DNA of 39,359 bases, from the NCBI GenBank assembly GCA_900104495.1, contig FMXS01000022.1, positions 1-39,359 on the forward strand, in the 5' to 3' direction. The DNA comes from Ruminococcaceae bacterium FB2012. Its GTDB lineage: Bacteria; Bacillota; Clostridia; Oscillospirales; Ruminococcaceae. Below the pieces are notes generated by a model. That model worked only from the letters and a program-made list of their open reading frames with translations, had not been told where the DNA came from and did no database searches. This document shows, piece after piece, positions 26,301 through 33,482 of this stretch (the first letter of the stretch is position 1; each line of letters starts with the position of its first letter). The translations under genes were made by a program, and so were the position numbers.

Positions 26301-26670
26301 TGATAATTTCGACGTTCCGGAATTGCAGATGTCACTGAGACTTGAAACAACAACGTCAATAAGGCTCTACTATTCTGGTGCTAAGATTCAGGACATAACC
26401 GCAGCTTTTGGCAGCATTCCTGTCGATATAATCAAGGGAAGATCGGGAGGACTGAACTATATTGAAATCCCCGATATAGCGGCTCAGCATCTTGGCGATA
26501 AATACACCGTTAAATTCGGACAAAAGGGAACGATAAAGGTCAGTGCGCTCTCCTTTGCCAAGCTCGTTCTGGATGCCAACAATAACGGTACTTCTGAGCT
26601 TTGCGAGCTTTCAAGAGCATTGTATAAGTACAACATAGCAGCGAAGAACTATTTTGATTCCAAAAACTGA
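23317..26670 (+). CDS. Gly-rich beta-helix surface protein, tandem paralogue (1117 aa)
   Basis: The protein is a tandem paralogue of the 19426-22521 product: signal peptide (MKGKLFRKVTASAAALLMAG), Gly-rich repeats of the GAGIGGG...ITATGG type (about 120-470), a Cys-rich patch (CKYCGY, CSCGY), an InlB-like unit (RFVGWAWGDDTANL), and the C-terminal module from about 816 (VSLSLRGEIGVNIY) to a YFDSKN end. It is longer mainly because it carries two bacterial beta repeats (one ending MPAQDIYITAEFEEK, another ending MPAEDVFVSAEFEEK) where its neighbour has one. AAGGAG lies upstream of the ATG. Unlike the other two proteins with this C-terminal module, no small-peptide gene follows it. Confidence 0.88.
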   Translation: MKGKLFRKVTASAAALLMAGTCLPPELSLTFTTNALESVTYTVYSWENNSLKKVDHTLTEYKEVTANLTTLGQGAYVVTSDTTIDNYIEVEKGETAFLIVPKGKTLTLKKGIGVGFDKDGKYATLNIHGEGKIVATGKSKAAGIGGNDDEANGNITIHGTTIEATGGKHAAGIGGGEGGKDPDANSPTINIFAGDITATGGVDGAGIGGGDCQPGARTYIYSGKITAESKKHGAGIGGGDDEGTFGIWIYGGEVTATGGYRGAGIGAGEEGGNLRKAEDGGGINILGGTVTATGGSGGAGIGGGYDEDMSGTINISGDYTKITANGGYGSAGIGAGKGDSSDWCVPEGDMKGTITIDCGEQSEIKVTGGGKSGTHGGGAGIGAGFAGNMTGKVHIKGGNIEITSGDMAAGIGGGRENGKYGGEGGDVYIGGGNITINTINSFWYYEDKSHAIGCGVEDAKDGSVYINADNNETGNYMRVAYKPYDKENFKTASASDRSKKTHTRCTLVIQKCDHRDYNQPETDESQKGLTTTITPTQHIKKCKYCGYTEQGNHEGNPCSCGYSKESNNRTVTVKTQHGTPAQLEATTVFVKSGDSYEIPECDEKPGGKRFVGWAWGDDTANLKQPGDIITVYSDVELTAQYADLYRILKNTSVPNGWIDASTFSADADDMITVNSVANTGYRLSSVTVKAGDENGEVLISKEIDEGDSFTIPMPAQDIYITAEFEEKVYRVNISTSGPGTVTADKQSFAYSQFQENETVTLTVTPASDYQLEKLSCKTKDGTEIELTEANGTYTFKMPAEDVFVSAEFEEKKEHSDTYILGVSLSLRGEIGVNIYVRAGTDLGTGGYMTVQGPNDSEAKKVMLDDSSYDDEQDAYRISCPVYSAQMGEKVTFILYNSAGVKQQLWNSERNASYYEDPFTYSVCDYAANVVKEGSQASAKLKDLASNMLLYGAWSREYLISKDKIPSETKEIISGGPTAITGVDQKTLVDYALETSDNFDVPELQMSLRLETTTSIRLYYSGAKIQDITAAFGSIPVDIIKGRSGGLNYIEIPDIAAQHLGDKYTVKFGQKGTIKVSALSFAKLVLDANNNGTSELCELSRALYKYNIAAKNYFDSKN

Positions 26671-26720
26671 TGACAGCCGTCCTGTTACACAAAAAAATAA
26701 TAGCATAAATAATACAGCCT

Positions 26721-26757
26721 GCGCCGATAGGTCAACACGACTTATCGGCGCGTTTAT
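26721..26757 (+). terminator. Terminator after second Gly-rich surface protein
   Basis: A stem of at least 9 bp (GCGCCGATA / TATCGGCGC) with a 13-base loop region is followed by the T-rich stretch GTTTATTGTTT. Confidence 0.75.
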
Positions 26758-26778
26758 TGTTTGCAGGGAAGAATAATT

Positions 26779-26949
26779 GTGCCGCTGTACAGTGGATCCT
26801 CTTTGTGTAAGATAGCTTGCTTTATCCATGTCAAGATAAGCCGAGATGCTTTCATATGTGAAAAACAGAGAATTGTTGTAAAAGCTTTGGAAAAACACTT
26901 GCGAAACTCATACGATCTTACCGATACAAGTGAGGGACAAATTACATAG
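26779..26949 (+). CDS. Short hypothetical protein, possible mobile-element remnant
   Basis: An open frame of about 56 residues runs from GTG 26779 (an in-frame TTG is at 26761), with AGGGAAGA some 6 bases upstream of the GTG. The product has no signal peptide and includes ISRDAFICEKQRIVVKALEKH, which looks like genuine helical protein rather than noise. I do not recognise the family. It directly precedes a truncated ATPase of the type found on plasmids and integrative elements, so both may be leftovers of one element. Confidence 0.35.
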   Translation: MPLYSGSSLCKIACFIHVKISRDAFICEKQRIVVKALEKHLRNSYDLTDTSEGQIT

Positions 26950-26984
26950 CCGCCCACTCGGACGGCAAAAAAAGGAGTGATATG

Positions 26985-27482
26985 ATGACAGACCTGATCA
27001 CAAAATCGAGCGAGGAGATCATGACCACGCTCTACAAACCTACGGTGTTCGTTGTGGACGGGCTGTTCGCACATGGACTGTACCTGCTTGCAGGATCGCC
27101 GAAGGTAGGAAAATCGTGGCTCACGCTGGAGCTGTGCCTCGCTGTGGCAAAAGGCGAAAAGCTGTTTGACCGACAGACTTTGCAGGGCTCGGCACTGTAT
27201 TTCTGTCTGGAGGACAGCTACCAGCGAATCCAGAACCGCCTCTATGAACTCACTGATGATCCCTCGGACAAGCTGTTCTTCGCTCTTAGAGCTGACACTC
27301 TCGGATGCGGATTGGAAGAGCAGATCGTGAGTTTCAAGGCTCAGCACGAGGACCTTTGCCTTGTCGTTATCGACACCTTGCAGATGGTGCGTAACGAAAC
27401 GGAGTCAAGCTACGGCAGCGACTATGCTGATCTGCTGCCGCTGAAAGCCCTCGCACAGCAGCTCTGTATCACGATGATATGA
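26985..27482 (+). pseudogene. Truncated RepA-like AAA_25 ATPase
   Basis: The 165-residue frame is the N-terminal half of a RecA-fold ATPase of the plasmid/ICE RepA-like (AAA_25) kind, normally about twice this length or more. Walker A is LLAGSPKVGKSWLTLEL, and Walker B is LCLVVIDTLQMV. The frame stops at LCITMI, exactly where family members continue into the strand carrying the conserved LLVHH-type motif and the rest of the fold. Neither other frame continues the homology, so the 3' part has been deleted. AAAGGAG precedes tandem ATGs at 26982 and 26985; the second has better spacing. A strong terminator follows within 30 bases. Probably non-functional. Confidence 0.75.
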
Positions 27483-27507
27483 TCGCTGAACTGAATTGAT
27501 CCAAAGG

Positions 27508-27539
27508 ACCCGGCGCCCCAAACAGGCGCCGGGTTTTTG
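27508..27539 (+). terminator. Strong intrinsic terminator
   Basis: A 10-bp perfect GC-rich stem (ACCCGGCGCC / GGCGCCGGGT) with a 7-base loop is followed by TTTTT. Confidence 0.9.
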
Positions 27540-27587
27540 TGTGTTTTGAAATGTGTCCGTAATTGACCTCAGCAGTCCGCACACACC

Positions 27588-27616
27588 TTGACATAATGTT
27601 ACTTTTCTGCTATAAT
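27588..27616 (+). promoter_or_regulatory. Consensus sigma-A promoter for the DUF1835/DUF3658 gene
   Basis: TTGACA (27588-27593) and TATAAT (27611-27616) are 17 bases apart, an exact consensus, 30 bases before the ATG at 27646. Confidence 0.88.
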
Positions 27617-27645
27617 GTGACTAAACCGATCGGGAGGGTGAGATC

Positions 27646-28401
27646 ATGGTAAATCTGTTTTTCAGTTCCACTGCTGAGATCAACGGTAGGCACTACCGCA
27701 AAAGGCTCGGCATCGACGGAGAAGACTTTGTGTCCGTATCCCTTTACCTTGATGTCGGAAATATCTCCGCTCCCTTTGACGCGGAAGCCCGCAGGGAAGT
27801 CTATAACGCCAATTTCAGGACCGATATTTCCGTTTCATACGATATAAGCCGCCTTTATAAGTCTTTGAAGAACGACAGTGAGCTGTGCTTCTGGTATTCT
27901 TCCAAAAACGCCGATGAGTATCTCAGTATGCTTGCCTGTCTTGCTCAATTCGGCGGAAGGTGCAGCATCTATCTTGCGGACTGTTCTGATCTTTGCAAAA
28001 GCATTTCCAAACTCCATTTGGAGGAGAACGAGCATCCCCGGCCGCGGCATCAGCTGACCGAGGAGGAAAGGTCTGAACTTCTTGCGGAATGGGAACGCAT
28101 CCGCACCGAGAATGCCCCCCTGCGCATCGTCAAAGACGGCAAGATCACCGGCCTCCCCGCCGATTACGCTGACGACGCTATTTTCACTATTATGGGGAAC
28201 AATGCGATAAAGACATCTTCCTTGTTTGAACGTTTCCCGTGGAAGAATTATCCCGTGTCGGAGGAGTTTCTCAATTACAGGATAAGCAGACTTATATTTG
28301 AAGGCACCGTCGATGTGGTGGAACTGGGCTGGGACCCTTACGGGAACTACGGCGCACCCGTAAAGATCTACGCGAGAAAACCTGTCATAAAGCAGGCGTG
28401 A
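27646..28401 (+). CDS. DUF1835/DUF3658-type protein
   Basis: The cytoplasmic 251-residue protein has an N-terminal part resembling DUF1835 (LYLDVGNISAPFDAEARREV, then a segment ELCFWYSSKNADEYLSML that matches the usual W-x-S-x-NA-x-E pattern). Its C-terminal part is of the DUF3658 type (ENAPLRIVKDGKITGLPADY and a final EEFLNYRISRLIFEGTVDVV helix-turn-strand). The two are commonly fused. No enzymatic role is established to my knowledge. GGGAGG precedes the ATG. The gene is single and flanked by its own promoter and a hairpin, so it looks autonomous. Confidence 0.72.
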   Translation: MVNLFFSSTAEINGRHYRKRLGIDGEDFVSVSLYLDVGNISAPFDAEARREVYNANFRTDISVSYDISRLYKSLKNDSELCFWYSSKNADEYLSMLACLAQFGGRCSIYLADCSDLCKSISKLHLEENEHPRPRHQLTEEERSELLAEWERIRTENAPLRIVKDGKITGLPADYADDAIFTIMGNNAIKTSSLFERFPWKNYPVSEEFLNYRISRLIFEGTVDVVELGWDPYGNYGAPVKIYARKPVIKQA

Positions 28402-28487
28402 GAGATCACAAAGCACTGATCCTTGATTGTGATACTGCACATATCAGTACACAAAAGTTTGTGCATAATGTCACCATAAATAATACA

Positions 28488-28530
28488 CCTGCTGTGCGTA
28501 TATAAGATATACGGCAGCAGGTTTGCTTTA
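28488..28530 (+). terminator. Hairpin between DUF1835/3658 and serpin genes
   Basis: CCTGCTG (28488-28494) pairs with CAGCAGG (28515-28521), with an inner CGTATAT/ATATACG stem, and is followed by TTTGCTTT. It may end the upstream gene or lie in the serpin leader; no convincing serpin promoter is seen downstream of it. Confidence 0.55.
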
Positions 28531-28554
28531 ACGAAAAAAGAGAGGTGCATTAAA

Positions 28555-29856
28555 ATGATAAAAAAGATAACGACAGCAATAATCACAGCAGCTATGGCTC
28601 TTACGGCAGTCTCCTGCGGAAACAGCGGCTCCGGCGGGAACAGTTCGGAAAGCGGAGGCGGTACAGCCGAGTCCGTTGCTCCCGCGGCGAACGAGTACAG
28701 CTTCAAGGAGTCCACGGAGAATACCACACCCGATTTCAACAACGCAGCGGCGAATTTTTCCGCGGAGCTTTTTAAAAATATCAGTGCCGAGGACGTTAAG
28801 TCGGGAAAGAACGTTTTCACCTCGCCGGAGTCGGTGATGCTGGCTCTCGGACTGGCCGCCAACGGCGCAGGCGGGGACACCCTCAAACAGTTTGAGCAGG
28901 TCCTTGGCAAGGGTATGAAGCTCGAGGACATCAACGCCGGCCTTGCAAGGCTGATGACAAAAGCAAAGAACTCCTCCTGGGTGAAATATGACATCGCCAA
29001 CTCGATCTGGGTCAAAGAGGGCGGCGAGATCACTCTGAAGAAGTCATACGCCCAGCTTTGCAAGGAGCGTTTCGACGCCGAAAGCTATCTTGTGCCCTTT
29101 AACACCGATACGGTGAACAGGATAAACTCCTGGGTAAAGGACCATACCGACGGCATGATCGACAAGATCAAGGAAGGCTTCACTCCCGACGAAGTAGCCG
29201 TTCTGCTTAACGCGATAGTCTTCGACGCCAAGTGGCAGGAACCATACGAGGAGAACTACGTCACCGAGGCCGTGTTCTGCGCCGCCGACGGTAGCGAGCA
29301 GAACTGCAAAATGATGCACGCCACCGAAAGCGTCTTTTTGCTCGACACTAATGCAAAGGGCTTTCTGAAATACTATCAGGGCGGGCAGTACGCCTTTATG
29401 GCAATGCTCCCCGACGAGGGCATCAGCCTTTCGGACTATGTTTCGTGCCTGACCGGTGAAAAGCTGCTTTCGCTCTACAAAGGCAGAAATGAGAACAGCG
29501 TTGTCATCACGTCGATGCCTAAGTTCAAGTTTGACTGGGGCGGGAGCATCAAGGACGGCGTGAAGGCGCTGGGCCTCGAAAAAGCATTTGATCCGACGGC
29601 GGACTTCTCCAATATGGCGGAGACCGCGACCGGGCAGCTTTACATCGGCGATGTTATCCACAAGACTCACATCGACGTTGACACCGAGGGCACCAAGGCC
29701 GCCGCTGTCACAGCTGTGGAAATGAAATGCGGCTCCGCGATGATAGGAGACGAGATCCTGGAAGTCAAACTTGACCGTCCCTTCCTGTTTACGATCATCG
29801 ACACCGAGAACGGCCTGCCGATCTTCATCGGGGCAGTCAATTCCATTGACAGCTGA
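28555..29856 (+). CDS. Serpin-family protease inhibitor lipoprotein
   Basis: The 433-residue protein has a lipoprotein signal (lipobox AVSC), a Gly/Ser-rich linker, and a full serpin fold from about residue 55. Recognisable parts are NVFTSPESVMLALGLAANGA, LNAIVFDAKWQEPY, the hinge TEGTKAAAVTAVEM and the closing FLFTIIDTENGLPIFIGAV. The small-residue hinge (Gly-Thr-x-Ala-Ala-Ala) is that of inhibitory serpins. By counting from the hinge, P1-P1' falls near Gly-Ser in MKCGSAM, which would suggest elastase-like or similar targets, but the register is uncertain by one or two residues. Serpins occur in gut Clostridia (for example in Eubacterium siraeum) and are thought to protect surface proteins from host or competitor proteases. 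GAGAGGTG precedes the ATG. Confidence 0.93.
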   Translation: MIKKITTAIITAAMALTAVSCGNSGSGGNSSESGGGTAESVAPAANEYSFKESTENTTPDFNNAAANFSAELFKNISAEDVKSGKNVFTSPESVMLALGLAANGAGGDTLKQFEQVLGKGMKLEDINAGLARLMTKAKNSSWVKYDIANSIWVKEGGEITLKKSYAQLCKERFDAESYLVPFNTDTVNRINSWVKDHTDGMIDKIKEGFTPDEVAVLLNAIVFDAKWQEPYEENYVTEAVFCAADGSEQNCKMMHATESVFLLDTNAKGFLKYYQGGQYAFMAMLPDEGISLSDYVSCLTGEKLLSLYKGRNENSVVITSMPKFKFDWGGSIKDGVKALGLEKAFDPTADFSNMAETATGQLYIGDVIHKTHIDVDTEGTKAAAVTAVEMKCGSAMIGDEILEVKLDRPFLFTIIDTENGLPIFIGAVNSIDS

Positions 29857-29886
29857 TAAACCGTTTGGATTCGCTCAGATACAAAA

Positions 29887-29936
29887 AAAGCCGTATATCC
29901 TATCGCAAGGCATAGGATATACGGCTTTAGATTTTT
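29887..29936. terminator. Bidirectional terminator between serpin and aminotransferase genes
   Basis: A 17-bp perfect stem (29887-29903 with 29912-29928) with an 8-base loop is flanked by an A-tract on the left and T-tract on the right, serving both convergent genes. Confidence 0.92.
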
Positions 29937-31219
29937 TACTCTGCTAAGAGCTTCTCAGCGCTGGCCAGCTTAACGGCGCAGACAAATACCTTCATTGCCT
30001 GCTCCAGCTCTGAAACCGGCGGGAGAGTCGGAGCAATGCGGATGTTGGAGTCGTGGGGGTCCTTCTTGTAGGGATAGGTAGCACCTGCACCTGTCATTAC
30101 CACGCCTGCCTCTTTACAAAGGGAAACTACCCGCTTAGCACAGCCGTCCAGGGTGTTGAAGCTGACAAAATATCCGCCGTTGGGCCTTGTGTAGCTGCCG
30201 ATGCCGAGGGGCTTGATCTCGCTGTCGAGAGCGTCCAGCACGGCCTTGAACTTGGGTGCGATGATCGCGCGGTGCTTCTCCATCTGCTGCATCAGACCGT
30301 CATAGGAGCCGAAGAATTTAGCGTGGCGAAGCTGATTGATCTTGTCATAGCCGATAGTCTGAATTGTCATCAGCGACTTGATGTACTCCACGTTCTTGAC
30401 GGAAGCAGCCATTACAGCCACGCCACCGCCCGCAAATGTGATCTTCGATGTGGATGCGAACTCGTATACCATATCCTCGGAGCCCAGCTTCTTGCACTCG
30501 TCGAGGAGATTCAGCAGCTTGTCGGGAGTGTCCGTCAGGTGGTGGATGCAGTAGGCGTTGTCCCAGAAGATGCGGAAGTCCTTGGCGGCGGGCTTGAGAG
30601 CCGCAAAGCGCCTTACAACTTCATCCGAATAGGTGATGCCCGTGGGGTTGGCGTACATAGGCACGCACCAAATGCCCTTGATCGAGTCATCCTCGGAGAC
30701 CATCTTCTCCACCATATCCATGTCGGGGCCGTTCTCGTCGGTAGGGATGTTTATCATCTCAAACCCGAACTGCTCGGTGATGGCAAAATGCCTGTCATAG
30801 CCGGGAACGGGGCAGAGCCACTTTACCTTGGGCAGGTCCTTCCAGGGCTTCTGAACGCCGTCCACGCCGAAGACGTAGCAGCGCATTATCATATCGTACA
30901 TTATATTAAGGCTGGAGTTTCCGCAGATGATAAGCTCATCGTTGTGGACGCCCAGCATGGGTGCAAAAAGGTTCTTTGCATCAACGATGCCGTCCAGGCC
31001 GCCGTAGTTGCGGCAGTCGGTGCCGTCAGACGCCTTGTAGTCCTTGTCGTAGCTGTTGACGGCGGCGAGCATTTTCATAGCCAGATCAAGCTGCTCTGAG
31101 GAGGGCTTGCCTCTTGCCATATTGAGGGAGAGCCCGAGAGCCTTGTAGCCGTCGTACTCCGCCTTGACTTCGTCTCTGAATTTTTCAAGCTGTGCCTTAT
31201 TCATTTCTTTGAGCTGCAT
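29936..31219 (-). CDS. PLP-dependent aminotransferase, aspartate aminotransferase-like
   Basis: The 427-residue enzyme is a fold-type I aminotransferase of the class found in many Gram-positive bacteria as aspartate aminotransferase (Aminotran_MocR-like, subgroup 1c). It would move an amino group between aspartate and 2-oxoglutarate in amino-acid metabolism. Seen are the N-terminal LSLNMARGKPSSEQLDL, WCVPMYANPTGITYS, RIFWDNAYCIHHL and the likely PLP lysine in FASTSKITFAGGG. The C-terminal NGGYFVSFNTLDG and NIRIAPTLPP are also typical. The ATG at 31219 lies 8 bases after GGAGG; an in-frame GTG is directly before it. It has its own promoter. Confidence 0.9.
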   Translation of the reverse strand: MQLKEMNKAQLEKFRDEVKAEYDGYKALGLSLNMARGKPSSEQLDLAMKMLAAVNSYDKDYKASDGTDCRNYGGLDGIVDAKNLFAPMLGVHNDELIICGNSSLNIMYDMIMRCYVFGVDGVQKPWKDLPKVKWLCPVPGYDRHFAITEQFGFEMINIPTDENGPDMDMVEKMVSEDDSIKGIWCVPMYANPTGITYSDEVVRRFAALKPAAKDFRIFWDNAYCIHHLTDTPDKLLNLLDECKKLGSEDMVYEFASTSKITFAGGGVAVMAASVKNVEYIKSLMTIQTIGYDKINQLRHAKFFGSYDGLMQQMEKHRAIIAPKFKAVLDALDSEIKPLGIGSYTRPNGGYFVSFNTLDGCAKRVVSLCKEAGVVMTGAGATYPYKKDPHDSNIRIAPTLPPVSELEQAMKVFVCAVKLASAEKLLAE

Positions 31220-31308
31220 CACAAATTCCTCCGATTGTTTCCTGTATTGAGCCGCAGGGCCTATCGCGCATATCTGCGCGGGATATAGCCCGCAGTCAGA
31301 CCTTTATT

Positions 31309-31337
31309 ATTATATACCCGTTCCGAAGATTTTGCAA
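31309..31337 (-). promoter_or_regulatory. Promoter of the aminotransferase gene
   Basis: On the minus strand TTGCAA (31337-31332) and TATAAT (31314-31309) are 17 bases apart, about 90 bases upstream of the start at 31219. Confidence 0.75.
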
Positions 31338-31402
31338 GTTGTTTTTACCCCTCTTGCAAAAAATCATTACATTATACAATTTTGACAAAACAACGCACAT
31401 CC

Positions 31403-31423
31403 CACAATGCACAATGCACAATG
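31403..31423. repeat. Three tandem copies of CACAATG
   Basis: A 7-base unit, CACAATG, is repeated three times without gaps in the spacer between the aminotransferase and prolyl-tRNA synthetase genes. It has no evident function. Confidence 0.9.
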
Positions 31424-31440
31424 TCGGATTTTTACCGTAT

Positions 31441-31477
31441 ACAAAAACAAGCGTCCGCATTCCGCAGACGCCTGTTT
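31441..31477 (-). terminator. Terminator of the prolyl-tRNA synthetase gene
   Basis: A 14-bp stem (31445-31458 with 31464-31477, two wobbles) with a 5-base loop is followed on the minus strand by TTTTTG. Confidence 0.85.
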
Positions 31478-31498
31478 TCATATTATCGTATATCGTTA

Positions 31499-32959
31499 TC
31501 AGTACGCTATCGCCCACAGCACCATATGCTTTGCGGGCTTGCCGCAGCAGACGCACTTGTCGCTGAGCTGATGCTGCTCAAAGGGGATGCACCGCGAACC
31601 TACGCCCGTAAGCTCCTTGACCTTGTCCTCGCAGGCCTCTTCGCCGCACCACATAGCCTCAACGAAGCCGTCGCCGTTGTCGGCAAGAGCCTTTTTGATG
31701 CCCTCGATGTCGGTACACTGATAGGTGCGGTTCTTTCTGTTTTCAAGGGCGTTGTTATACATACCCTGCGGGATCTCGTTTGTGAGCAGGTCGGTGATCT
31801 TCGCTGCCAGGGCCTCAAGACCGTCATCAAGAGCAACAGTCTGCTTTTCACCGTTGTATCTCGCAGCTACTACGCAATGTCCCGCTTCGATGTCCTTGGG
31901 ACCGATCTCGATGCGGACAGGCACGCCGCGCATTTCGTACTCGGCAAATTTCCAGCCGGGGGAGTTGTCGCTGTCGTCCAGCTTGACGCGGATACCGAGA
32001 GCCTTCAGCTTATCGAAGATCTCGCCCGCTTTTTCAAGCACGCCTTCTTTGAACTGCGCGATAGGCACGATGACCACTTGAACAGGAGCTACTGCCGGAG
32101 GCAGAACAAGTCCGTTGTTATCGCCGTGGGTCATGATGATCGCACCGATAAGACGGGTAGTCATGCCCCAGGAAGTCTGGTGAGGATATTCCAGCTTGTT
32201 ATCCTTGCTTGTGAACTGGATGCCGAAGGCCTTCGCAAAGCCGTCGCCGAAATAGTGGGAAGTGCCCGCCTGGAGAGCCTTGCCGTCGTGCATCATAGCT
32301 TCGATCGCGTAAGTGGAGACCGCTCCTGCGAACTTGTCCGATTCGGTCTTCTGACCTCTTACCACAGGCATACACAGGCTCTTCTCGCAGAAATCGGCGT
32401 AGCAGTTGAGCATACGCTCTGTCTCTTCGATAGCCTCCTCAGCGGTGGCGTGGATGGTGTGACCCTCCTGCCAGAGAAACTCTCTCGAACGCAGGAAGGG
32501 ACGTGTGGTCTTCTCCCAGCGTACTACCGACACCCACTGATTGTAGAGCTTAGGCAGGTCGCGGTAGCTGTGTACGATGTTGGCATAATGCTCGCAGAAC
32601 AGCGTCTCGGAGGTGGGGCGCACACAAAGACGCTCCTCCAGCTTCTCGCTGCCGCCGTGAGTTACCCAGGCGACCTCGGGAGCAAAGCCCTCAACGTGGT
32701 CCTTTTCCTTGTTGAGCAGGCTCTCGGGGATGAACATGGGCATACATACGTTTTCGTGACCCAGCGCCTTGAATTCGCTGTCGAGAATATGCTGGATGTT
32801 CTCCCAGATCGCATAGCCGTAGGGCCTTATTACCATACAGCCCTTGACGCTGGTGTATTCGACCAGTTCGGCCTTCTTGCAGATGTCCGTGTACCACTTT
32901 GCGAAATCCTCGTCCATTGAGGTTATCGCGTCAACCTTTTTTTCGCTTTTTTTTGCCAT
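31499..32959 (-). CDS. proS: Prolyl-tRNA synthetase
   Basis: This cytoplasmic class II enzyme charges tRNA-Pro. The 486-residue product is the shorter, archaeal/eukaryote-like ProRS form without the bacterial editing insertion between motifs 2 and 3. Motif 1 to motif 2 features are GCMVIRPYGYAIWENIQ and LCVRPTSETLFCEHY; FLRSREFLWQEGHT and QTSWGMTTRLIGAIIMTHGD follow. The C-terminal domain has Cys residues in KCVCCGKPAKH and ends in Tyr, both typical of this form. The ATG at 32959 is preferred over an in-frame TTG at 32971, which sits directly on the GGAG. Its 5' end overlaps the upstream small membrane-protein gene by 29 bases, so the two are cotranscribed. Confidence 0.96.
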   Translation of the reverse strand: MAKKSEKKVDAITSMDEDFAKWYTDICKKAELVEYTSVKGCMVIRPYGYAIWENIQHILDSEFKALGHENVCMPMFIPESLLNKEKDHVEGFAPEVAWVTHGGSEKLEERLCVRPTSETLFCEHYANIVHSYRDLPKLYNQWVSVVRWEKTTRPFLRSREFLWQEGHTIHATAEEAIEETERMLNCYADFCEKSLCMPVVRGQKTESDKFAGAVSTYAIEAMMHDGKALQAGTSHYFGDGFAKAFGIQFTSKDNKLEYPHQTSWGMTTRLIGAIIMTHGDNNGLVLPPAVAPVQVVIVPIAQFKEGVLEKAGEIFDKLKALGIRVKLDDSDNSPGWKFAEYEMRGVPVRIEIGPKDIEAGHCVVAARYNGEKQTVALDDGLEALAAKITDLLTNEIPQGMYNNALENRKNRTYQCTDIEGIKKALADNGDGFVEAMWCGEEACEDKVKELTGVGSRCIPFEQHQLSDKCVCCGKPAKHMVLWAIAY

Positions 32960-33230
32960 GTTTAAAATCAACTCCGTATATATCTTTATGATAAATTTTG
33001 TAATTCAGGTCGTAGTCCTCATGCTGGGCGTCATAGGCTCCTTTGACCGTGGGAGCCGTCCCAGACTCGTCATCTTCCTCCACCCTTTCGGGACTGTTCC
33101 ATTCGGGATGACGTTTGGAGATCGCCTTGGCGATCTTCGGTGTTATCAGACAGGCAATAGCTATGAACGCCATTATTATCGCGCTGCCGGCGATAAGTTT
33201 CAAAAGCAGCCCGGCAAGCTCGCTGTTCAT
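32931..33230 (-). CDS. Small single-pass membrane protein
   Basis: This 99-residue protein has one transmembrane helix near the N-terminus (LLLKLIAGSAIIMAFIAIA), then a charged cytoplasmic tail with HPEWNSPERVEEDDE and a Lys-rich end. The start at 33230 has AGGAGGTG 5 bases upstream; the frame is open further upstream but without a start of similar quality. It overlaps the start of proS by 29 bases. The family is not recognised; it may simply share a transcript with proS. Confidence 0.72.
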   Translation of the reverse strand: MNSELAGLLLKLIAGSAIIMAFIAIACLITPKIAKAISKRHPEWNSPERVEEDDESGTAPTVKGAYDAQHEDYDLNYKIYHKDIYGVDFKHGKKKRKKG

Positions 33231-33305
33231 AATACACCTCCTGTTGACAACGGAAAGCCGACAACAAACGCTGTCAGCCACGGACCGGCATAATACCACT
33301 TTCTA

Positions 33306-33334
33306 ACTTTACCACAAAACCGCCGATTTGTCAA
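33306..33334 (-). promoter_or_regulatory. Promoter of the membrane protein-proS unit
   Basis: On the minus strand TTGACA (33334-33329) and TAAAGT (33311-33306) are 17 bases apart, about 75 bases upstream of the start at 33230. Confidence 0.7.
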
Positions 33335-33403
33335 GTTTTTTTGTCAGTGAGAGAGCAGCGAACTATGCGCTGTATATTTTGTTAAATTTATTGATTTTGA
33401 CTA

Positions 33404-33432
33404 TTGTTATTTTCCTAAAGGGGTGATATACT
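33404..33432 (+). promoter_or_regulatory. Probable promoter of the DUF4358 lipoprotein operon
   Basis: TTGTTA (33404-33409) and TATACT (33427-33432) are 17 bases apart, 51 bases before the ATG at 33483. The -35 match is moderate. Confidence 0.55.
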
Positions 33433-33482
33433 ATATATAAGCTCAAACAGAGCCTGAAAGAAATATATAAGGTGGTCATGCT

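Noticed and set aside
26754..27347. Minus-strand frame of 197 codons
   Set aside because: It is antisense to the truncated ATPase, which has Walker motifs and a ribosome binding site on the plus strand.
30053..31099. Plus-strand frame of 348 codons
   Set aside because: It is antisense to the aminotransferase gene, which has clear PLP-enzyme motifs.
31382..32920. Long open frame (512 codons) on the plus strand
   Set aside because: It is the antisense of proS over its full length; proS has clear synthetase motifs, and the antisense frame has no ribosome binding site or recognisable domain.
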